Position numbers and translations under genes: made by a program. DNA of 64,000 bases from assembly GCF_014698505.1 (NCBI RefSeq), contig NZ_JACJTD010000007.1, positions 1-64,000 of the forward strand, written 5' to 3'. The stretch is from Nostoc foliaceum FACHB-393 (GTDB lineage: Bacteria > Cyanobacteriota > Cyanobacteriia > Cyanobacteriales > Nostocaceae). The notes under the pieces are model-generated. The model ran no database searches. It had not been told where the DNA came from and saw only the letters and a program-made list of their open reading frames with translations. Numbering within the stretch: the stretch's first letter is position 1; each line of letters starts with the position of its first letter. Below are positions 58,643 through 64,000 of this stretch, piece by piece.

Positions 58643-59704
58643 TTAACTACGCCCGAATCCTTGACCTCGCAAAACCTTTGACCATACAAGTAATTCGCCC
58701 TGTTCACCGCCTGCGGCCAGTAACTTACCTTCGGGATGCCAAGCTAGGCAAGAAAATCCTGCTGAGACACCTGTGATAATTTGGGATACTTCCTTGGCTT
58801 TGTTCCACAAACATAACCAGCCATCAGCAGCAGCAGAAGCGAGAAGGAAGCTTTTGGGTGCAAAGGCGATCGCATTAATCACACCTACATGATTGGTTAA
58901 TACTCGCGCTTCCCAACCTAAAGTATCATCCTCTAGCTTTTCCCACACTACAATACCTTCAACGCTAGAAGATGCGAGTATTGGCGCACCGACTTTGGTC
59001 ATAGCTTCTGACCATGCCAATTGGCGAATTTTACCAGGGAAGCCACGCATTACCCAAGGGTCGGGGTTGTTCCATTCTAAAACGGTGACACTACGATCCA
59101 TGTTGCCAGAAGCCAGGAATTTGCCATCAGGCGACCAAGCCATAGCCACACTGACAGTAGTCATATCTAGGTTATATGGTTCTTCATCCCAGTTTTGACT
59201 ATGCCAAATTTTGACTCCCTTATAACCGCTAATGGCTAAGTATTGTCCGTCAATACGCCAATCTATACCCAGTACTGAAGAGTTGTCGAAATTCAGCGTC
59301 ACGATAATTTCACGAGTATCTGCATCCCAAACTTGGACATAACGCCCCAAACTAAAAGCCAGTTGGTTACTGGTGTAATTCCAAGCTAGTTTGTCAACCC
59401 ATGCAGGGGCATTTTCCAAGGTGGCGATTAATTCAGTCCCGCGCCAAATTTTCACCTGTCCATCTTGTCCACCAACGGCTAAAAATTTTCCATCTGGTGA
59501 AAAAGCTAGACAGTCTACTGATTTACCGTTACCAGTTTGTAAACTTGTAAGTTCGCCCTCATTCCACAGAACTACTTCCCCGGCGGCGGAAGTTGCTGCT
59601 AAAGTTTTACCTTGTGGCGACCAAGCGATCGCAGTTACATAATCTGAAAGTGTCCCCGAATAGTGTTGTTCAAATTCCTTTGATTTGCTGGTTGTGGTGT
59701 TCAT
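58643..59704 (-). CDS. WD40 repeat protein
   Basis: A 353-aa protein of seven WD40-type units, for example VTAIAWSPQGKTLAATSAAGE, VDCLAFSPDGKFLAVGGQDG, VAMAWSPDGKFLASGNMD and FSCLAWHPEGKLLAAGGEQ. It is a likely scaffold without a catalytic domain. It lies just upstream of the COG0523 gene stop on the same strand, separated by 58 bases that contain a GGGGAAT STRR. Its function is unknown. Confidence 0.92.
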   Translation of the reverse strand: MNTTTSKSKEFEQHYSGTLSDYVTAIAWSPQGKTLAATSAAGEVVLWNEGELTSLQTGNGKSVDCLAFSPDGKFLAVGGQDGQVKIWRGTELIATLENAPAWVDKLAWNYTSNQLAFSLGRYVQVWDADTREIIVTLNFDNSSVLGIDWRIDGQYLAISGYKGVKIWHSQNWDEEPYNLDMTTVSVAMAWSPDGKFLASGNMDRSVTVLEWNNPDPWVMRGFPGKIRQLAWSEAMTKVGAPILASSSVEGIVVWEKLEDDTLGWEARVLTNHVGVINAIAFAPKSFLLASAAADGWLCLWNKAKEVSQIITGVSAGFSCLAWHPEGKLLAAGGEQGELLVWSKVLRGQGFGRS

Positions 59705-59713
59705 ATTTGTAAA

Positions 59714-59740
59714 GGGGAATGGGGAATGGGGAATGGGAAT
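59714..59740. repeat. Heptamer tandem repeat GGGGAAT x3
   Basis: Three perfect units and a GGGAAT partial unit between two minus-strand genes. Confidence 0.8.
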
Positions 59741-59762
59741 GGTAAATTCCCTACTCCCTAAC

Positions 59763-60734
59763 TTATGCTAGACAAGCGAGAAAATCTTGTTTGAGTTGGG
59801 CTGCATCAAGGTTACGGCCGATGAATACTAGTTCGTTTTTGGGGGTTTCGCTTGGTTTCCAGGGGCGATCGGGTTTGGCATCAAATATCATGTGGACTCC
59901 TTGAAAGACAAATCGATTATCTTCTCCGGCAATATTTAAAATGCCTTTCATCCTAAAAATATCTGGCCCTTGAGTACGCAGTAACTCCGAAAGCCAAGTG
60001 TTTAATTTTTCTCCATCAACTGCACCCGCTTCTACTAAAGCCACAGAAAAGACACTTTCATCGTGTACATGAGCATCTTCACCTAAGAAATCTGGATCAA
60101 TTTCTAATGCGCGGTCTAAATCAAAGGCTTTTACACCTAATAAAGCATCCATTCCTAGTTCAGAATTTTGGGTACGGTAGATTTTTGCGATCGCATTCAT
60201 CGCCCGAATCCGTTTTTCTAATTCCTCCAACTCTTCTGGCGCTACCAAATCTGTTTTATTAAGTAAAATTACATCGGCAAAGGCAATCTGTTCTTGGGCT
60301 TCGTCTGCATCCCAGTGCTGCCAAATATGCTTGGCATCTACGACTGTCACCACTGCATCTAAAGACAATTGACTTTGTAAATCTTCATCTACAAAAAATG
60401 TCTGAATCACTGGTGCAGGATCGGCTAATCCAGTCGTTTCAATTACTAAATGGTCAAATTTATCGCGCCGCTTCATCAAATTACCAATGATGCGAATTAA
60501 ATCGCCGCGCACTGTACAACAGATACAGCCATTGTTCATTTCAAATATTTCTTCATCTGCATCGATAATCAATTGATTATCAATACCCACTTCCCCAAAT
60601 TCATTAACAATCACAGCAACTTTTTTGCCGTGTTCGTAGGTGAGGATGTGATTGAGTAGAGTCGTTTTACCTGCTCCCAAATAGCCAGTCAGAACAGTAA
60701 CGGGAACTGAATTGTTGATTACGTCAGCCACCAT
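59763..60734 (-). CDS. COG0523 CobW-type GTPase, likely zinc chaperone
   Basis: G3E-family GTPases insert or traffic metals. The P-loop GYLGAGKTT is at 17-25, the metal-binding CICC motif at 70-73, and IETTGLADP plus LNKTDLV follow. The C-terminal CobW_C domain holds the usual RMKGILN and a WKPSE tail. A Zur-type palindrome 30 bases upstream suggests repression when zinc is plentiful. A cobalt or other metal role cannot be excluded from the protein alone. Confidence 0.92.
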   Translation of the reverse strand: MVADVINNSVPVTVLTGYLGAGKTTLLNHILTYEHGKKVAVIVNEFGEVGIDNQLIIDADEEIFEMNNGCICCTVRGDLIRIIGNLMKRRDKFDHLVIETTGLADPAPVIQTFFVDEDLQSQLSLDAVVTVVDAKHIWQHWDADEAQEQIAFADVILLNKTDLVAPEELEELEKRIRAMNAIAKIYRTQNSELGMDALLGVKAFDLDRALEIDPDFLGEDAHVHDESVFSVALVEAGAVDGEKLNTWLSELLRTQGPDIFRMKGILNIAGEDNRFVFQGVHMIFDAKPDRPWKPSETPKNELVFIGRNLDAAQLKQDFLACLA

Positions 60735-60763
60735 ACTCTAAATTCCTCTTGTCTCACCTTATG

Positions 60764-60776
60764 GATAATCATTATC
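60764..60776. promoter_or_regulatory. Zur-like box of the COG0523 gene
   Basis: The 13-bp palindrome GATAATCATTATC lies 30 bases upstream of the COG0523 ATG. It matches the AT-rich TGATAATNATTATCA type used by cyanobacterial Zur. Confidence 0.75.
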
Positions 60777-60986
60777 GCCTATGATAAATCTTTTTATATT
60801 TTTGTGCGAACTTGCTGTTATTTTGAGTTTCAGCAAAATAATCACATAATTTCCCCACCAAATATTTTCTTTTATGCATCTGTAATAAGTAATAAATATC
60901 CGCAAGTTGGTGTAGTTGGTAGGAATATTCCAATTGACCCTGCGGTATTTAGCAGGTTAGTACATTGACAATCTTGCGAGAAATAT

Positions 60987-60999
60987 GATAATCATTATC
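60987..60999. promoter_or_regulatory. Zur-like box overlapping the -10 of the all3515-type gene
   Basis: GATAATCATTATC, identical to the box at 60764 and continuing as GCA. Bound Zur would block RNA polymerase. Confidence 0.75.
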
Positions 61000-61030
61000 G
61001 CATAGAAAAATTAGACTTTGATGGAGAAGT

Positions 61031-61978
61031 GTGGTGGTTTCAAGAAACACTGCCTGCTCGAAAAAGCAAGTAACTCAAACAGGGCAAGCATCTGCGTCTA
61101 TTGCAATCAGCTTTTTAGTTGTTGCACCACTGGTTTTATCTACCGCTTTAGACCCAGCACAAGCAGATGATACTCATAATCATTCGGATGAAACCGGCTT
61201 TTACGTTGGGTTAGATGGTTTGGAAGTTTTTCCTACAGGGACATACGCAGGTTTGGAGAACCCCAACTACAATCGTTTGACTCTTCTCTTTGCACACAGG
61301 AATGAAGACACGCCGGAATCTAGCCATTTCCACGGCATTGGTACTTATAGCTACTCAGGGTCATTAGATAACCCAACCATTAACCCAACCAATCCAAATA
61401 ACCGAATTCCTGAATCTTACTCAGAACAACCGCCGCTAACATTATTACCTGGTACAGGGTTTTATACTGGTCGCTTGATTAGTACTCCAACAGATAAGGA
61501 ATATAGCAATCTGACAATAGAACCTATAGCGTCTCTAAAAACTTCAAAAGAATTAGATAACCAGTATTTGTTCAATAGCTCTAGTGGCCGTTGGCAGTCA
61601 TCCCTTGAGGGTGCAAATATTGGTTTACAATTAGCGTCCATTAGCAGTGGATTGAATATTGGCGATTCAGCAGGCGTTGATATTGTCAAGTCAGTCGGCG
61701 ATATCTATACAATCGGCAGTGGTGATGATTTTTCGTTTACCCCTACCTTTTGGACTGATGCTGCTGCACCACTGGGAACTTACTCTGCATCATTCAAATT
61801 AGTGGATTTAGGCAATGGCAATAACCCCATTCCCTTTAAAGAGTCTGGCACTTTTAATTTTGATTTTGAAGTCAAGACCGTGCCTGAGTCGTCAAATGTC
61901 CTTGGTCTTGGTATAGTCGGTCTACTAGCGCTTTCTCTTTCTCGCTTGCAAAAACTTAATCGCAATAGTTTGAACTAA
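61031..61978 (+). CDS. all3515-family PEP-CTERM protein (zinc-responsive)
   Basis: A 315-aa secreted protein. A signal segment (about 22-46) leads into DDTHNHSDETGFYVG with several His/Asp residues that could bind zinc. The C-terminus PESSNVLGLGIVGLLALSL is a PEP-CTERM sorting tail. The sequence resembles the all3515 family described as Zur-repressed. It diverges from a COG0523 GTPase gene with which it shares a Zur-like box. The GTG start has GGAG a few bases upstream. A zinc-capture role at the cell surface is inference. Confidence 0.85.
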   Translation: MVVSRNTACSKKQVTQTGQASASIAISFLVVAPLVLSTALDPAQADDTHNHSDETGFYVGLDGLEVFPTGTYAGLENPNYNRLTLLFAHRNEDTPESSHFHGIGTYSYSGSLDNPTINPTNPNNRIPESYSEQPPLTLLPGTGFYTGRLISTPTDKEYSNLTIEPIASLKTSKELDNQYLFNSSSGRWQSSLEGANIGLQLASISSGLNIGDSAGVDIVKSVGDIYTIGSGDDFSFTPTFWTDAAAPLGTYSASFKLVDLGNGNNPIPFKESGTFNFDFEVKTVPESSNVLGLGIVGLLALSLSRLQKLNRNSLN

Positions 61979-61988
61979 TTTTAATTTC

Positions 61989-62028
61989 GCACCAAGGTGC
62001 AAAATGACCTTTGCGTCTTGGTGCGAGG
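61989..62028. terminator. Hairpin between the all3515-type and hydrolase genes
   Basis: TCGCACCAAG and CTTGGTGCGA are perfect complements 20 bases apart, with T-rich sequence on both sides. It lies between convergent genes. Confidence 0.7.
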
Positions 62029-62039
62029 ATTTAATTTTC

Positions 62040-62981
62040 TCACGAGAACAAAAAATCTTGAACTGCTCCTAAAACAACTGCTGGGTATTCTTCATGCAGT
62101 CCCAGAGAACCAGGGATAACAACACTTCTCACTCCTGGTAAAGCAACCAAAGCGTTCATTTCCTCTCGTGATTTGGGAGGACTAGATTCCCCAATTACTA
62201 CCATGAACGGTACGGTTAAAGACTTTACAAGTTCCAGAAAATCAGATTGTTCGTGTACAGCATCGAGATTACCAGTTACAAAGGCAGCAGATGCAAATCG
62301 CGCTCCTGGTTGTTGAGTCGTGTGCCACTTCTTCTCGATGAAACTGGGTGTAATTTTAGCCGCGTCAGTAAAGACATGACGGCGATACATAAAACTTAAT
62401 AAAGATGGGGCAGTATTGAGTTTGTAGAGAGCTTGACCAAGTATAGGCGATCGCACCAATTCTCTCACAAAGCCAGCTATTTGCTGACTTGCCCCCATTG
62501 TCGGCAAAGGCCCACGCCAAGTAGGAGCTAACAACACAATCTTTGAGAAAGCAGCAGGTTGTTTGACAGCTAATTGTAAAACGTAACTAGCAGCATGGCC
62601 AGCTCCCACCACGGTAACAGGAGTAGTAAAAACAGCTTTGACAAAATCTTCCAGAAATTGCTGATATATTTCTGGTCGGTAATTCAAACTAGGGCGAGAA
62701 GATTCACCAAATCCAGGCCAGTCTAAAGCTACAACTTGAAAATTGGGAGCTAGTAACCTGGCAAGTTCGCCGACTTCCAAACGCGTCGAAACACTGCTGA
62801 AAGATGGTAGCAGCAATAGCGGTGAACCTTTACCGAGGGTTTCATAAACAACGCGCAATTGCTGATTTTCCCAATTCCAGAGATATTCTTGAACTACTCC
62901 ACCAAAGCCAATAGCAGCAGGGGTAGATAATAGATTGGTTGACATAAGACTAAATTTTGGTAGTTGTACGTTTTTTGTCAT
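62040..62981 (-). CDS. Alpha/beta-hydrolase fold protein lacking a nucleophile Ser
   Basis: A 313-aa protein of the alpha/beta-hydrolase fold. The oxyanion-type DWPGFGESSRP is normal, but the nucleophile elbow is GHAAS (128-132) instead of GxSxG, so Ala130 stands where the catalytic Ser should be. The C-terminal His (GSLGLHEEYP) is present. It may be a pseudo-enzyme or a protein binding a lipid-like ligand. An ATG at 62945 is an alternative start, since the first residues lie next to a heptamer repeat. Confidence 0.85.
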   Translation of the reverse strand: MTKNVQLPKFSLMSTNLLSTPAAIGFGGVVQEYLWNWENQQLRVVYETLGKGSPLLLLPSFSSVSTRLEVGELARLLAPNFQVVALDWPGFGESSRPSLNYRPEIYQQFLEDFVKAVFTTPVTVVGAGHAASYVLQLAVKQPAAFSKIVLLAPTWRGPLPTMGASQQIAGFVRELVRSPILGQALYKLNTAPSLLSFMYRRHVFTDAAKITPSFIEKKWHTTQQPGARFASAAFVTGNLDAVHEQSDFLELVKSLTVPFMVVIGESSPPKSREEMNALVALPGVRSVVIPGSLGLHEEYPAVVLGAVQDFLFS

Positions 62982-63038
62982 TTGTCAGTTGTCCTTTGTC
63001 CTTTGCAAATGACCAATGACTAATGACAAATGACCAAT
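62974..63038. repeat. Complementary heptamer repeats near the hydrolase start
   Basis: TTTGTCA/TTTGTCC units on the left and AATGACC/AATGACA units on the right can pair. They overlap the first codons of the hydrolase gene if the upstream ATG is used. Confidence 0.75.
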
Positions 63039-63046
63039 AACCAAGT

Positions 63047-63487
63047 TTAGTTAGGCAAATCTAACTTACATTCCAATGCTTTTTTTTGCATGGTTTTAAA
63101 AATGTTGTAAAACCCATTAGCACGGGAAGGTGTCAGACTAACGTTTAAACCTGTTTGTTGAATAAAATCTGGAGTAAGTTGGACAATCTCAGTTGGCGTT
63201 AGTCCATGTAATCCTTCAACCAAAAGTCCCACTAATCCTTTAGTTAACTGGGAATCGGAATCGCCCTTGAACACAACCTTACCATCATCCAAGGTTGCTG
63301 TGATATAAACTTGAGATACGCAACCAGGAACTTTATTTTCAGGTAATTTATCAGCTTCTGGGAACTCATTGAGCTTCTGAGCATACCAGATTAGCTGTTC
63401 GTAGCGTCGCTTCGGTTCGGAAGCGCGTTGAAAGCGCTGGACAATTTTAGCGAGCGCAGGTGGCAAAGAATCTAGAGTTGAAGACAT
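63047..63487 (-). CDS. sufE: SufE-type sulfur acceptor
   Basis: Accepts persulfide from the cysteine desulfurase SufS for Fe-S cluster assembly. The 146-aa protein has the conserved Cys56 in NKVPGCVSQVY, GLVGLLVEGLHGLTP and SRANGFYNIFKTM, all typical. No sufS or sufBCD is adjacent. Confidence 0.95.
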   Translation of the reverse strand: MSSTLDSLPPALAKIVQRFQRASEPKRRYEQLIWYAQKLNEFPEADKLPENKVPGCVSQVYITATLDDGKVVFKGDSDSQLTKGLVGLLVEGLHGLTPTEIVQLTPDFIQQTGLNVSLTPSRANGFYNIFKTMQKKALECKLDLPN

Positions 63488-64000
63488 AACAGAAGCTGCA
63501 AACGATCGGTATCTCCTTGAGTGTAGATTATCTTTGGAGCGATGCCTACGGCAGTTCTCTTGGCAGTATGAAGCTTGCCATTACTAAATATAATTTATCA
63601 AATCAAGATAATTCCTGCGTAGGCGCAGCCCAACCTAGGCATCGCATTGATATTGGCTTAGGTTTTCCAATGCGCCTAATCACAAAAACTTAATTTTTTT
63701 ATAAGTAAGCTTTGATAGCAACTCTATATAAGTTACTGTTGTATCAGTATAGACTTCTTGTTATTACGTAAGTATCGGGAATGCGTGAAATTTATGTGTC
63801 GTTTGATTTTACTATGCGATGCTTAGGTTGGGTTGCGGCTACGCAATCACAAAATTAGCTGCAAGTTGTTTTTAATCTAGCAGCTAGGTGATAATCAACA
63901 ATAATTAAAAATTAAAAATCAAAAAAAAATTCTGATTTTTAATTTTTAATCTCTTTCCCTTAGGGACTAATTCGTAGTTTGTGCAGCTAGCATCTGCTTC
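63488..64000. other. Right-edge intergenic region with repeats
   Basis: No gene seen. It holds a pair of inverted 31-bp repeats (63616-63646 and 63815-63845) and an A/T-rich hairpin at 63903-63952. Confidence 0.5.
63616..63845. repeat. Inverted pair of the dispersed repeat
   Basis: The 31-base copies read on opposite strands and match at 28 of 31 positions. They bound about 168 bp of AT-rich DNA without an ORF. Confidence 0.65.

Larger units (their letters stand above)
60735..61030. promoter_or_regulatory. Divergent zinc-responsive promoter region
   Basis: The 296 bases between the two divergent genes carry two identical palindromes (60764-60776 and 60987-60999). The plus-strand promoter TTGACA (60965-60970) is followed after 16 bases by GATAAT (60987-60992), so the box overlaps the -10. 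Confidence 0.7.

Overview
This is chromosomal DNA of a filamentous, phycoerythrin-making cyanobacterium of the Nostoc type. The signs are the many HIP1 octamers (GCGATCGC), an adjacent psaA-psaB pair, C-phycoerythrin genes (cpeBA) with several bilin lyase genes, nblA, a KGK-family protein, many cyanobacterial-type histidine kinases and heptanucleotide tandem repeats (STRRs). No rRNA, tRNA, CRISPR array, complete transposase gene or prophage was recognised. Most genes are ordinary chromosomal ones; the accessory flavour lies in the intergenic repeats, an AT-rich acyltransferase gene (3.7-4.9 kb) and a signalling and terpene region (40.8-56.1 kb).

Layout. 0.3-2.8 kb: hemC and glgA. 3.7-4.9 kb: an acyltransferase in AT-rich DNA. 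5.2-15 kb: a phycobilisome locus with cpeY, cpeZ, cpeA and cpeB on the minus strand. A plus-strand block (DUF1838 protein, coiled-coil protein, CpeF-like lyase, HigBA toxin-antitoxin) lies between cpeY and cpeZ. nblA (56 aa) lies upstream of cpeBA on the same strand. Diverging from it are cpeS, a putative zinc peptidase fused head-to-tail to the cpeS stop codon, and a CpcG-like rod-core linker. 15-24 kb: a pseudouridine synthase, a membrane protein, a KGK protein, a thioredoxin-NHL protein, glutaminase, a HAMP histidine kinase and a proline-rich lipoprotein. 24.8-29.4 kb: psaA and psaB. 29.8-40.2 kb: cyanase, a solitary DNA methyltransferase, small regulators, an SGNH hydrolase, LarE, a hybrid kinase, an amino-acid permease, a 45-aa membrane protein, lipA and a response regulator.

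40.8-56.1 kb: a 1891-aa Ser/Thr kinase-ATPase-GAF-histidine kinase faces a minus-strand terpene synthase and cytochrome P450 pair. These are followed by a REC-histidine kinase, a FIST sensor protein, a histidine kinase, a methanogen-output-domain protein and a PAS histidine kinase. The four histidine kinase cores are close paralogues without membrane segments. 56.2-63.5 kb: ndhB, a small secreted protein, a WD40 protein, a divergent zinc-response pair (a COG0523 GTPase and an all3515-type PEP-CTERM protein, each behind the same 13-bp Zur-like palindrome), an alpha/beta-hydrolase lacking the nucleophile serine, and sufE.

How it fits together: the window links light harvesting (phycoerythrin assembly and degradation, photosystem I, NDH-1), cofactor supply (tetrapyrrole, lipoate, Fe-S, zinc) and a dense signalling region beside a sesquiterpenoid-type biosynthetic pair. 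The best candidates for undescribed biology are the zincin-like gene in the phycoerythrin assembly operon, the FIST and methanogen-output kinase units next to the terpene genes, and a small MITE with intact 10-bp target duplications.
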